Shown one piece after another: positions 19,473 to 27,272 of a stretch of DNA of 33,608 nucleotides. Numbering within the stretch: the stretch's first letter is position 1; each line of letters opens with the position of its first letter. This stretch comes from an uncultured Rhodospirillales bacterium (lineage in GTDB: Bacteria; Pseudomonadota; Alphaproteobacteria; Azospirillales; Azospirillaceae). The position numbers and the translations under genes were made by a program. The stretch lies in contig CAIZDL010000252.1 in the NCBI GenBank assembly GCA_903931735.1, positions 1-33,608 of the forward strand. Direction: 5' to 3'. Under the pieces are notes generated by a model. It saw nothing but the letters and a program-made list of their open reading frames with translations. It did no database searches and was not told where the DNA came from.

Positions 19473-20015
19473 ATGTCTAGAAAGCGCGTCGGCGTTTACC
19501 CAGGCACGTTCGACCCCATCACGAACGGCCACACCGACATTATCCAACGAGCGACCCACATTGTCGATCACCTGATCGTTGGCGTTGCCCGCAACGAGGG
19601 GAAGGGACCGCTTTTCAACACCGACGAGCGCCTCGAACAGGTGCGCGCCGAAGTGGCGGCCATGAACACCAACGGCACCACCGTCGAGGTTCGGGTTTTC
19701 GAAACGTTACTCATGCATTTCGCGGTGGAAAGCGGCGCCAGCCTGATCATCCGCGGCCTGCGCGCGGTCTCGGACTTTGAATATGAGTTTCAAATGGCCG
19801 GCATGAACGCCCGTCTCAACCCCAACGTCGAGACGGTGTTTCTGATGGCATCCGATCGCCACCAATTCATCTCCTCGCGCTTTGTCAAGGAAATTGGCCG
19901 GCTCGGCGGCGATATTCGCCATTTTGTCTCGCCAAGAGTGGCAGAAACCCTCGCCGCCCGCTTCGCCCACGAAGCCAACACAGGAGACTCATCAAAACGA
20001 GTCCAAACCCGCTAA
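19473..20015 (+). CDS. coaD: Phosphopantetheine adenylyltransferase
   Basis: The 180-residue enzyme makes dephospho-CoA from 4'-phosphopantetheine and ATP, the fourth step of coenzyme A synthesis. The nucleotidyltransferase motif is GVYPGTFDPITNGHTDII. The substrate-binding RGLRAVSDFEYEFQMAGMN is present, and the C-terminal ISSRFVKEIGRLGGDI completes the family signature. The C-terminus is about 10 residues longer than usual, with a polar tail. CAGGGAAAG precedes ATG 19473. Its position right after gyrA suggests cotranscription. Confidence 0.97.
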   Translation: MSRKRVGVYPGTFDPITNGHTDIIQRATHIVDHLIVGVARNEGKGPLFNTDERLEQVRAEVAAMNTNGTTVEVRVFETLLMHFAVESGASLIIRGLRAVSDFEYEFQMAGMNARLNPNVETVFLMASDRHQFISSRFVKEIGRLGGDIRHFVSPRVAETLAARFAHEANTGDSSKRVQTR

Positions 20016-20092
20016 GCGGTGGTTGACCCGCGCCTCACACCGCCCTATCTTGCCCCCACCAACCGCGCCGGCCCCAGCCGTCGCCAACAGAT

Positions 20093-20168
20093 GATCCCGT
20101 AGCTCAGTTGGTAGAGCACTTGACTTTTAATCAAGTGGCCCTGGGTTCGAATCCCAGCGGGATCACCA
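20093..20168 (+). tRNA. tRNA-Lys (anticodon TTT)
   Basis: The cloverleaf is complete. Acceptor arms GATCCCG and CGGGATC pair over 7 bases, the anticodon stem is CTTGA/TCAAG with loop CTTTTAA, and the T-arm is CTGGG-TTCGAAT-CCCAG. The CCA end is encoded (20166-20168). The anticodon is TTT at 20126-20128, so it reads lysine codons. The 3' end is a typical integration target, and an integrase gene lies 178 bases downstream. Confidence 0.97.
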
Positions 20169-20192
20169 TTTCCCCTCTGAAATCAACAAGTT

Positions 20193-20229
20193 AGCAGCAC
20201 AACCCGCCACAGCGGGCGGCGCTGCTTTT
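20193..20229 (+). terminator. Intrinsic terminator after tRNA-Lys
   Basis: AGCAGC (20193-20198) pairs with GCTGCT (20221-20226), enclosing a second pairing CCCGC/GCGGG. The structure is followed by TTTT. It is positioned to end the tRNA transcript. Confidence 0.65.
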
Positions 20230-20346
20230 GCGTGCGCCCAAAAACTAACCCCTTGATCTTCAACGTTTTTAGTGCTATTTCCACATTTCCTCCACGCTAC
20301 CAAAAGTAGTCGATCCTACACACATTGGACACGCGGGGTTCGCAAG

Positions 20347-21660
20347 ATGGGCTCCCATATCGAAAAAGAGCGGAAAATGTGTGATGACCGCGTCACCATT
20401 TATCTGCGAACTGATGTCAAGAAGGCAACTTGGCATTGTCGAATTGCCTTTCCAAAACAGCCGCATATCCGCCAATCGCTTCAGACCACCAATGAAAAAG
20501 AAGCCGAACGTAAGGCTGAAATCCTATACCGCGATCTGCTCTACCGCTTCGAACGAGGGCTCCCCCTCAAGCGCGTGAAGTTCGAGGAAGTGGCGGCTGC
20601 ATACTTCCTCCACCTTGAGGATGAGGTCAATCGGGGTATCACCAAGCTGGAGAGGCTGACCACCAACCGCATCATGAGCAAATATCCGGTCGAGTATTTC
20701 AAGGGCCGGTATATCGACACAATCACCAGCGCAGACATCACCAAGTTTTACGACTGGCGTAGAAAATATTGGTTCAGTGGTCCGGGAAGCAAGGTCGAAG
20801 AGGTCACCTATGAACGCGCAGGCAAGACCGTCGTATCGAAAAAGAAGCCGCCTAAGGCACCGGCCTTGAGCACGGTCAATAGCGAGAATGTCTTGCTCCG
20901 TGCGGTTTTCAATTACGCCGCTCGCCATGACTGGATCACCACCTCACAGATACCGGTGATCGAGACTAAAGTCCCACACGCACAAAAAAGCCGTGATGCC
21001 CACCGCCGACCCGGGCTTGATCGTGATGAAGTGAAGCGATTGATCGCAGCCAGCGAAAAACGACTTCAAGAGGCAGATAATGACGATCGCCTCTACCACC
21101 AACGAGCCATGCTCCACACCTTCGTTGGCTTGATGGCGTTCGCCGGCATGCGCCCGTTCGAAGCCATGAATTTAACCTGGAAGGATATGGTCGTCAGCCC
21201 GGAAGTTAAGGGGCCAAAGCGGTTCTGGAAAATATATGTCAGCGGGAAGAACAAGTCGCGATGGCTGGTTCCACTCAATGAGATCGAACCTTTTATCGAT
21301 AATCTTATCGCCTACACGAGGGGCTTGCTCAATGAGAAAGACCCAGAGCGAGACGACATACTGAAGTGCGATGACACGCCAATCTTTCTTGATTACAACG
21401 GAACAAAACTAAAAAGTTTGGCGGCTGGGTTTAAGAACCTTATGAAGGACGCCGGGCTTTATATTGACCCAGAAACCAAGAAGCCAAGGGATAGTTATTG
21501 TTTGAGGCATTATTACGCCACGGAACGACTTCTATCCGGTGTCGGAATATATACCTTGGCGGAGAACATGGGCACGTCGGTTCAGATGATCGAGCGGCAT
21601 TACGGCCACCTCAAGCCAGAGATGGCCGCAGCCGAACTCACCAAGACCAACAAGGCTTGA
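20347..21660 (+). CDS. Tyrosine integrase of the tRNA-Lys island
   Basis: From ATG 20347 the product has 437 residues. It has an N-terminal DNA-binding region and a SAM-like core-binding domain (about residues 78-200). The C-terminal catalytic domain has Arg I at R269 in FAGMRPFEAMNL, lysine in the beta-hairpin VSGKNKSRW, Arg II at R387 in YCLRHYYAT (the usual first histidine is tyrosine) and catalytic Y419 in IERHYGHL. The usual LGH before the tyrosine reads MGT. It should recombine the element into the 3' end of the tRNA-Lys gene. The frame also opens at GTG 20272. It points away from the tRNA, as in most islands of this kind. Confidence 0.92.
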   Translation: MGSHIEKERKMCDDRVTIYLRTDVKKATWHCRIAFPKQPHIRQSLQTTNEKEAERKAEILYRDLLYRFERGLPLKRVKFEEVAAAYFLHLEDEVNRGITKLERLTTNRIMSKYPVEYFKGRYIDTITSADITKFYDWRRKYWFSGPGSKVEEVTYERAGKTVVSKKKPPKAPALSTVNSENVLLRAVFNYAARHDWITTSQIPVIETKVPHAQKSRDAHRRPGLDRDEVKRLIAASEKRLQEADNDDRLYHQRAMLHTFVGLMAFAGMRPFEAMNLTWKDMVVSPEVKGPKRFWKIYVSGKNKSRWLVPLNEIEPFIDNLIAYTRGLLNEKDPERDDILKCDDTPIFLDYNGTKLKSLAAGFKNLMKDAGLYIDPETKKPRDSYCLRHYYATERLLSGVGIYTLAENMGTSVQMIERHYGHLKPEMAAAELTKTNKA

Positions 21661-21749
21661 TGCCCGTTCCTGAGAGAATTTCCGCACTGCAAAACACCAT
21701 GAAGGAATAGGCTTAATTTTTTATCAATAACACACCAAGCTTTGGGCAA

Positions 21750-21911
21750 TTACTCACAGCCGCTGCCAGCATTGGCGTGGTCCATGATCATATATCTGCT
21801 TGCCGGCACCAGGCTGATATGATACGAACGCCCCCAGATGATGGCGTTCACGCCACACTCGATCAATTCCGCCTCACAGCCAGCATGTCCGTGAACCCGG
21901 AGACTTGCCAT
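21750..21911 (-). CDS. Possible small protein, unknown function
   Basis: A 53-residue reading frame (MASLRVHGHAGCEAELIECG...) starts at ATG 21911 with GGGGG 7 bases upstream. Its start overlaps the start of the opposite-strand small gene within a shared CATG. Composition is compatible with a protein, but no family is recognised, and one of the two divergent frames may be chance. Included as a weak candidate. Confidence 0.25.
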   Translation of the reverse strand: MASLRVHGHAGCEAELIECGVNAIIWGRSYHISLVPASRYMIMDHANAGSGCE

Positions 21912-22071
21912 GCCGCACCCCCGCCACAGCCTGACCGACCTCATCCACGATCCAATCTGCTTGATCCTGATGGAGCGAGACGGCGTTCAGCCATGCGCGG
22001 TTTACCGGCTGATGAAGTCGGTAAAGCCGCTGGTCAATCAGGTTGAAGGCGAACAGCAAGAGGCTGCCTAA
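21910..22071 (+). CDS. Small phage-like protein, unknown function
   Basis: A 53-residue product (MPHPRHSLTDLIHDPICLIL then MERDGVQPCAVYRLMKSV and a charged tail) is encoded with a good GGAGA site 7 bases before ATG 21910. It ends three bases into the convergent DUF3768 gene. The short acidic/hydrophobic pattern DPICLILMERDGV is of a kind I associate with small accessory genes of alphaproteobacterial prophages and plasmids, but I cannot name a family. Confidence 0.45.
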   Translation: MPHPRHSLTDLIHDPICLILMERDGVQPCAVYRLMKSVKPLVNQVEGEQQEAA

Positions 22072-22409
22072 TACTCGTCAGCGAGCATGATGGTCAAAAT
22101 TCTGCAAGTTTTGGATACATCAGCAGGATCAGGCGATGCATATTGCATATGGCGATCGTAATAGTCGAACTTAAAAAAGATTTTATTGCCGTTGTGCTCG
22201 ATCTTTCCGAAGTCGTGCTCCCCGTAGGGGTCATTATCCTTTGTGAAGGTGTTGAAGGCTCTGATCTTGGCAAGGACCTCGTTCACACCGGCTTCGCCAA
22301 GGGCTTGGATACCAGCCGTCATCATGATCCGGCCAGAGCCCCTTCCGGTCCGGCGGAATTCATCGTTCAACGCTGCGATCTTCGAAGCGGCGGGGGATTG
22401 CGTGTTCAT
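22068..22409 (-). CDS. DUF3768 family protein
   Basis: The 113-residue product matches the DUF3768 pattern throughout: IAALNDEFRRTGRGSGRIMM near the N-terminus, ALGEAGVNEVLAKIRAFNTF, the hallmark DNDPYGEHDFGKIE, FFKFDYYDRHMQYASPDPAD, and the C-terminal TCRILTIMLADEY. The family is frequent on alphaproteobacterial plasmids and integrated elements; its function is unknown. It converges with the small gene on its left, overlapping by a few bases. Confidence 0.88.
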   Translation of the reverse strand: MNTQSPAASKIAALNDEFRRTGRGSGRIMMTAGIQALGEAGVNEVLAKIRAFNTFTKDNDPYGEHDFGKIEHNGNKIFFKFDYYDRHMQYASPDPADVSKTCRILTIMLADEY

Positions 22410-22451
22410 GGTTTGATCTCACATGTTGGCATGGTGATAGGGTTCGACCAA

Positions 22452-22503
22452 GATCGACTCGGGGTGATGGTTGGTCGGATCGACTCGGGCTGATGGTTGG
22501 TCG
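22452..22503. repeat. 26-bp tandem duplication
   Basis: Two directly abutting 26-base units (22452-22477 and 22478-22503), each beginning GATCGACTCGGG and ending GGTTGGTCG, differ at a single position. They lie in the gap between the DUF3768 start and the DUF6641-like stop. Confidence 0.9.
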
Positions 22504-22519
22504 GTGATGCTGGAACGCA

Positions 22520-22555
22520 GATCGACCGGCCGCTGCTGGAGCCGGCCGGTCGGTC
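22520..22555. other. GC-rich hairpin downstream of the DUF6641-like gene
   Basis: GATCGACCGGCCG (22520-22532) pairs with CGGCCGGTCGGTC (22543-22555) over a 10-base loop, with one G-T pair. There is no T-run on either side, so a classic intrinsic terminator is unlikely. It lies 13 bases beyond the gene's stop and may stabilise the transcript end. Confidence 0.6.
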
Positions 22556-22567
22556 AGTTGCTGGGGA

Positions 22568-23056
22568 TCACTTGCCGGCCTTCGGCGCCTGTGTGGTGGT
22601 GCCGGCCTTCGGCAGCTTCAGGGTGCGCTTGCGGCTATCGCTGGCGACCTTCAGCGCCGCATCCAGTTCACCCTGCATCACCGCCTTGCGGATGGTAGTC
22701 AGGGTCGGAACCAGCTTGTCCATGGCCCCGACCACGATGCTGGGCTTGCCGTTCACCGAGATCGGCTTGTTGGCGAACCTGAGTTCGATCATGATCCGGT
22801 CGCTGGCATCACGGAACCACATCCGCCGGAGCGTCTTCTGGACTTTCGCCCGCTCTTTGGCGCCGGTCGCCTTGTCGGCTACGACCCACTTCTCGACGGG
22901 GATGGTGTAGGTTTCACCCTTCAGTTCCGCCTCGGCTCCCGCTATCTGGTGATCCAGCGCCGCTGCCATCTTGCGGCGAAGATTGATCTTCGGGTCTGTG
23001 TTTTCAGTGCGGCGGTTGCTCTCACTGAAGGTCAGAGTATCTAACAAGTTGCCCAT
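22568..23056 (-). CDS. DUF6641-like protein
   Basis: The 162-residue product resembles DUF6641 proteins: an N-terminal RRKMAAALDHQIAGAEAELK helix followed by GETYTIPVEKWVVAD, then WFRDASDRIMIELRFANKPI, GKPSIVVGAMDKLVPTL and IRKAVMQGELDAAL. The tail is lysine- and alanine-rich. ATG 23056 is chosen because GGAG ends 6 bases upstream; ATG 23059 and 23068 are in frame. The family is typical of alphaproteobacterial mobile elements and has no known function. The family name is from memory of its motifs. Confidence 0.6.
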   Translation of the reverse strand: MGNLLDTLTFSESNRRTENTDPKINLRRKMAAALDHQIAGAEAELKGETYTIPVEKWVVADKATGAKERAKVQKTLRRMWFRDASDRIMIELRFANKPISVNGKPSIVVGAMDKLVPTLTTIRKAVMQGELDAALKVASDSRKRTLKLPKAGTTTQAPKAGK

Positions 23057-23064
23057 CATGCTCT

Positions 23065-23101
23065 CCATAGGTTGTCCGTGTTGCTACGGATAATCCTATG
23101 G
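23065..23101 (-). promoter_or_regulatory. Palindrome over the leader of the DUF6641-like gene
   Basis: CCATAGG-TTGTCCGT (23065-23079) mirrors ACGGATAA-T-CCTATGG (23086-23101) across a 6-base centre, with one mismatch and a one-base bulge. It ends at the ribosome binding site. It could be an operator or an mRNA hairpin that hides the GGAG. Confidence 0.55.
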
Positions 23102-23591
23102 ATGGTTGGGAAAAGATCAACTCAAGGTTGATGTCGAAGTCAGATTGTTCGAGCACTCGCTCGACGCCGGAGATGCGGCACTGACGCGGTTGGGGGGTTA
23201 AGGATCGTCGGGGGCAGAACCAGCAGGGGCTTGCCCGCCAGCACGCTGGGAAGCCCGTCCAGACGCTTCGAGCGGATTTCCGGCACCCACGCAGCCCATG
23301 AACAGGATCGCCCTGCACGGCGCTGGCTGGGGCTTTCCCATTACGCTTGCTGACCAGCGTGTCCACGGTCAGCATGATGGCCGGACTGCACATACCGCGC
23401 CGGCCACCCTCCCAGTTCCTTGCATTATTCGAATACCTGCCCATGGAAATCTGAGCTGCGGCTGAATAGTAGCGGCTTGTGCCAGCGCCAGGATGCGCGG
23501 CCATCGTGATGGGCAACGCGGGTGCTATGCTGCATGCACCGAACGGTCAACGACGCTGGTGGGCACGGCAGGGGCAACCGTGAAAGCAGCG
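23102..23591. other. GC-rich stretch without a confident gene
   Basis: A reverse-strand open frame covers 23516-23022, but its product (rich in Cys, Arg, Ser and Trp, with no motif) looks like chance coding in GC-rich DNA. Its 3' end also overlaps the DUF6641-like gene. No ribosome binding site or family match supports any frame here. Confidence 0.5.
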
Positions 23592-23930
23592 TCATGAACC
23601 GACCTGAGCATCATGGGCTGGCTGCTTCTTCCGTCTGCACGGTCCCTTGGTCAGGCTTTCGGCTCTGATTTCGGTCCACAATCTTTCCGCGAGATTGTCC
23701 AGTGCCTTGGCTCTTTGTAAATCACCAGTTGCTTCTGCCTCTGCACAAAGGTCGTCCAAGCGGGCATACAATCCGAGCATCACATCAAGGGCGGGTGGGT
23801 GATCGGTTGCCAGTATCCATGAATATAACCGGCTACTTCTACCAAGCATTTTTCGCGAAAAATCATTGCAAGATTTTACAATACCAAAATGTTTTAGCGT
23901 GCGATAAGTTTCATGAAGCAGCTCGTTCAT
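23592..23930 (-). CDS. DUF6626-like small protein
   Basis: The 112-residue product begins MNELLHETYRTLKHFGIVKS and continues with CNDFSRKMLGRSSRLYSWIL, which resembles the DUF6626 core (a phage-repressor-like helix-turn-helix layout with FSRR-LGRS). The C-terminal half is helical and charged and ends in a basic tail. A helix-turn-helix DNA-binding role is possible but not shown. The next gene upstream ends four bases before its start, so the two are probably cotranscribed. Confidence 0.6.
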   Translation of the reverse strand: MNELLHETYRTLKHFGIVKSCNDFSRKMLGRSSRLYSWILATDHPPALDVMLGLYARLDDLCAEAEATGDLQRAKALDNLAERLWTEIRAESLTKGPCRRKKQPAHDAQVGS

Positions 23931-23934
23931 TATA

Positions 23935-24336
23935 TTATGACACCGGCTTGTTCATGTCGGATAGCTGCTTTTGTTTCGCCGCAAGATTGTCCTTGGTTTT
24001 GGTTATCTCTGTTTGCTTTTTTATCTTTTTCATGGCCTTAATTGTGTTATCTGCTTGTTTTACAGCCGCCGCAATCTCTTCGCGAATTTTGGTTGTGAAT
24101 GGAAATTCATCATCTGCCATAATATGTTCGTCCTCCAATTGTGGTCTATATGACCAGTTTCCTGTTTCTTCGGCTTCAACTTCGTCCTTGATTGCCTGCA
24201 TTTTGGCAGCGGTGAATTTTTGTGGTGCCGGTGAAGCTTGGCGATCACGCCGTTTGATTTTCGGCTTGTTATTGGAATTTGATCGTTGAATATGATCGAA
24301 CTCTCGTTGAACCTCCGTCCAAAGTGTGCTGCCCAT
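23935..24336 (-). CDS. Charged small protein, unknown function
   Basis: The 133-residue product is rich in Lys, Glu, Gln and Asp, with no hydrophobic segment. Its C-terminal third (IREEIAAAVKQADNTIKAMK and on) is predicted by eye to be coiled-coil. GGGAG lies 9 bases before ATG 24336, and the stop is 4 bases before the DUF6626-like start. I do not recognise a family. It lies just downstream of the primase-helicase gene and shares its strand and AT-rich composition. Confidence 0.6.
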   Translation of the reverse strand: MGSTLWTEVQREFDHIQRSNSNNKPKIKRRDRQASPAPQKFTAAKMQAIKDEVEAEETGNWSYRPQLEDEHIMADDEFPFTTKIREEIAAAVKQADNTIKAMKKIKKQTEITKTKDNLAAKQKQLSDMNKPVS

Positions 24337-24400
24337 TATAATATCTCCCAGTGAATTGACGTGATATATGTTTCGATAATGTATTTATCTAATAGCACTT

Positions 24401-24447
24401 CATCACAACTCAATATTTTGACCTAAGATTGATATTGAGTTGTGATG
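24401..24447. repeat. Perfect 16-bp inverted repeat at the primase-helicase 3' end
   Basis: CATCACAACTCAATAT (24401-24416) and its exact complement (24432-24447) surround 15 bases. The repeat includes the primase-helicase stop codon. No T-run follows on either strand, so it is not a standard terminator. Confidence 0.85.
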
Positions 24448-27084
24448 TGCATATGAAAGAAGCTGTGGACTTCGAGATATATGACCGTGATATGTGTAGC
24501 GCACAAGCGATGTATGATTATTACGAGTTTTTATCTTGCCAAGGAATGCGAGCCTACTATCGACTTCTGATATTTGTGTTATAGAACTACTAAAAGATTT
24601 AGGGGATATTTTGTTCTTGTTTTCTTCATGTGTTACGGAAACTACCTCCTCGTTTTCCCTTATAGGGGTTTTCGTAACACCAGCGTCCAAAACATCTCTT
24701 GATATCAATGTGGTAGTTTGTGCTGACTTCTTCCGCTCTCGATATGCCCTCTGTTTTTCAGCAGGAGTTTGGGCATTGTCCTTCTTGGGCCTACCGCCCT
24801 TGTCCACCCCATCAACTGCGAGCACGCCGGGAATATGTTGGATTGGCATCCCTGTCCGCTCGTGTAGATATTCAGCTTGGTATCTGTCAAAGACATAAAC
24901 CTTATTGAATGCGCCACTTTCATAATCACGCAACGATGTTCGCATGACAAATTGATATAGCGGATTAAACTCCCGCCATCGAATCTGTGTTGATATATCA
25001 ATATCAAAGACAGTCTTCATAACATCTTGATCTTGACCGGATAACTTCAAGGCACCAAGCCATACGCACATCGTATGATGCTGGTATTGGTTCAAGCCTG
25101 TCGTCTTCAAAGATAATATTTCAGCATTTTTGCAGACATTTGTTATGTTTATGACACTAAAGTTCTTCTCCTCTGCATGCTGTGCGACAATAAATGGATT
25201 GGCACCGTGGTTTTCGCCAAGCCATTTAACAATCGCCATAAGCGGAGAATCTCCCTTTTTGAATTGATTGATTGATGCTTGGCGGTGTTCTGCAAAATAG
25301 TAAATTACTCCACGATCTTTCAGTGGCACTTTACGCTCGCGCGGTCTTTTGAGATTGATGAATTTGAATGCAACTTTATGCTGCTTATCCCAAACATTAT
25401 AGATCGGAGATTGTTTTATTTCATCGCCCATCAGCCAGACCACATTGAAGTTCTTGATATATTCCGGCGAACTTATCGTCCACAATGTCAGCCTTGTTTC
25501 ACCGCGCTTTTCCCAAGCCGTCTTATGACACCACACTGTCGCATATTGCTTTGATAGAGTTTCGAGCAAATCACGAAATGTAGCATTGATATCATCAAAT
25601 GCCTTATCCTCAACCAACGCATCACCGGCAGTTGTTGCAACAATCTGGAAATAGTCGCTATAGGTATCTCGCACTTGAAAATACCTATCTGCGAGATCAA
25701 TGTTGTAATCCCATTTCCGCTGATACATGCCAAGCACTTCGTATGCCTCATCGATGACAAGCGAGAACCCATGAAACTTACTTGCATCTAAGATTTGCAA
25801 TGCTGCGTTTGATATGAAGATCACAACGTTCTTGCTATACATCGCGTTAATGATTTCGTCAACCTGCTTTGATACCGGAACCGAATCTTGGTAAAATGCT
25901 TTCGATATCTGAAAGTTTCTGACATTTTGTTTCGAGCAAAACTCTCTAAACTCAAGCTCTCGTTCTTTGATGTTTTTGATTGTGTCGCAAACGTATAACC
26001 AACGACCACCTTGAATTACGATATTGTTTAGCATCTCGTAGGTTTTTCCAACGCCGCACGGAGCGTCGATTACGTTGACGACACAATCACTAAACCGCTC
26101 AACCCAATGCTGATCCTTTGGAGCCTGGATCACTGGAGCCTTCTGCTTTGAAGGAAGTTTTTTCATGATATCACAATCGCATTGCATCGCCTCATAAATC
26201 ACGGAGCCGATAGTTGGCGCCTTTGTTGCTTTATACTGTTTGTTGATTAATGAGCCATATTCGCCTGGAGTTTCTTCCGGCCATGCTTCACGGAGCACCG
26301 ACATTGCATTTGGCGTATATGAATGCACCGCCCATGACAGACGCAACCAGTCCTTACGATTTGGCCTGCCGGAGATTGTTTTAAGAAGAAACACAATATC
26401 ATCGTCAGTAATATCTTGTTCGTCGTTTGCGGCATGTGCAATCTCGTATTCGACATTGTTGGTTTCGACTTGTCTTACTGGTCGTGAGAATTCTTTATAA
26501 TATGCATCTTGAGCTTTCTCGATGTTTAATGGCTCACCTGAAGCTTTAAAAAATACTGCATCATCTGACCACTTGGCTGGAATATAGTAAATTCTTCCAA
26601 GCGTGTTGCAAGCATCATCAAGCTTGCAATCGAACATTTGATAGATAGTATCCCAAACAAGATCATGGCTTTCAGCCGCATACTCACGGTCAATTTGGAT
26701 GATGCCGCGCAGGCAATGGTTCTCGCTTGAGTGGCTTGTGGTTGAATAAATGCAGCCATTAAGGTTATACTTTCGGAAATACTCAATCATATCGTCTAAT
26801 GGAATATTGTGCTTATCTGCATCTATCATAACCCAAGAACCAAATCCTATTACGTTGTCGTCGTTGCGATATCCCTCAAATAATGATGGCATAATGGCCG
26901 GTGTATGGTTAAGTTTGAATTCCTTTGTCGCCTCTTTCGGAAACTTTGAAATGCATTCCAGCCAGTCGATAAATTCTGTCCACGTTTTCGAGTGGCGCTT
27001 TGGGTTAACATCTTTTGAATTATGAATATATGAAAATCTTATATTGATTTCATCATTTGATTTGTTATAAATATTGTCAGTCAT
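24403..27084 (-). CDS. Primase-helicase fusion protein of a mobile element
   Basis: The 893-residue protein appears to combine three parts. The N-terminus resembles archaeo-eukaryotic-type primases: WVMIDADKH (D88, D90) fits the metal-binding motif, YSTTSHSSENHCLRG (H118) the second motif, and DDACNTLGRIYYIP the third. Residues about 228-300 (SGRPNRKDWLRLSWAVHSY, then AWPEE and NKQYK) match a PriCT-2-type domain. The rest is a P-loop helicase-like region with Walker A DAPCGVGKT (340-348) and Walker B LVIDEAYE (D445, E446), and a basic C-terminal tail. It should start DNA replication of the element. The leader contains an AGGCGG site and a hairpin. Composition is markedly AT-rich compared with the backbone. 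Confidence 0.85.
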   Translation of the reverse strand: MTDNIYNKSNDEINIRFSYIHNSKDVNPKRHSKTWTEFIDWLECISKFPKEATKEFKLNHTPAIMPSLFEGYRNDDNVIGFGSWVMIDADKHNIPLDDMIEYFRKYNLNGCIYSTTSHSSENHCLRGIIQIDREYAAESHDLVWDTIYQMFDCKLDDACNTLGRIYYIPAKWSDDAVFFKASGEPLNIEKAQDAYYKEFSRPVRQVETNNVEYEIAHAANDEQDITDDDIVFLLKTISGRPNRKDWLRLSWAVHSYTPNAMSVLREAWPEETPGEYGSLINKQYKATKAPTIGSVIYEAMQCDCDIMKKLPSKQKAPVIQAPKDQHWVERFSDCVVNVIDAPCGVGKTYEMLNNIVIQGGRWLYVCDTIKNIKERELEFREFCSKQNVRNFQISKAFYQDSVPVSKQVDEIINAMYSKNVVIFISNAALQILDASKFHGFSLVIDEAYEVLGMYQRKWDYNIDLADRYFQVRDTYSDYFQIVATTAGDALVEDKAFDDINATFRDLLETLSKQYATVWCHKTAWEKRGETRLTLWTISSPEYIKNFNVVWLMGDEIKQSPIYNVWDKQHKVAFKFINLKRPRERKVPLKDRGVIYYFAEHRQASINQFKKGDSPLMAIVKWLGENHGANPFIVAQHAEEKNFSVINITNVCKNAEILSLKTTGLNQYQHHTMCVWLGALKLSGQDQDVMKTVFDIDISTQIRWREFNPLYQFVMRTSLRDYESGAFNKVYVFDRYQAEYLHERTGMPIQHIPGVLAVDGVDKGGRPKKDNAQTPAEKQRAYRERKKSAQTTTLISRDVLDAGVTKTPIRENEEVVSVTHEENKNKISPKSFSSSITQISEVDSRLAFLGKIKTRNNHTSLVRYTYHGHISRSPQLLSYAHHNSISILGQNIEL

Positions 27085-27102
27085 AGGTTGTTTACCGCCT
27101 TT

Positions 27103-27258
27103 CTAAAATGCAATGGACGAGATGCTATAAACATCTCGTCCATTGTTTTTGGTTATTGTTGAAGTGAATATGGCATTTTGATTGAAAGTATTATATATCG
27201 CAAGCTTTGTCGATGAGCTTTGGTATGTTGCAATTTTTGCAATGTCTGGATTAAGCAT
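27103..27258 (-). CDS. Possible 51-residue protein, unknown function
   Basis: ATG 27258 is preceded by GGGAG at 9 bases and opens a 51-codon frame (MLNPDIAKIATYQSSSTKLA...). The frame continues upstream to 27336, but that longer version would run through an intrinsic terminator. Its last 12 codons coincide with a second hairpin. It could be a real small protein, or the signal could belong to a regulatory RNA; the sequence does not decide. Confidence 0.35.
   Translation of the reverse strand: MLNPDIAKIATYQSSSTKLAIYNTFNQNAIFTSTITKNNGRDVYSISSIAF
27111..27150. terminator. Strong hairpin in the primase-helicase leader
   Basis: CAATGGACGAGATG (27111-27124) pairs perfectly with CATCTCGTCCATTG (27132-27145) over a 7-base loop. 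Rightward it is followed by TTTTTGG, a good intrinsic terminator; leftward by CATTTTAG, a weaker one. It lies 27-61 bases upstream of the primase-helicase start, so it could terminate an antisense transcript or attenuate the leader. Confidence 0.75.
27190..27195 (-). promoter_or_regulatory. Possible -10 element for the primase-helicase
   Basis: A perfect TATAAT on the reverse strand lies about 105 bases before the primase-helicase start, but no good -35 hexamer is found at 16-18 bases. If used, the leader RNA would contain the 14-bp hairpin. Confidence 0.3.
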
Positions 27259-27272
27259 GATTAACTTCTCCC

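Noticed and set aside
22452-22503. Possible CRISPR array
   Set aside because: Only two copies exist and they abut directly without spacers; no cas genes are present in the window.
23022-23516. 164-codon reverse-strand frame before the DUF6641-like gene
   Set aside because: It has no ribosome binding site, its composition is unnatural, and it overlaps the start of a better supported gene.
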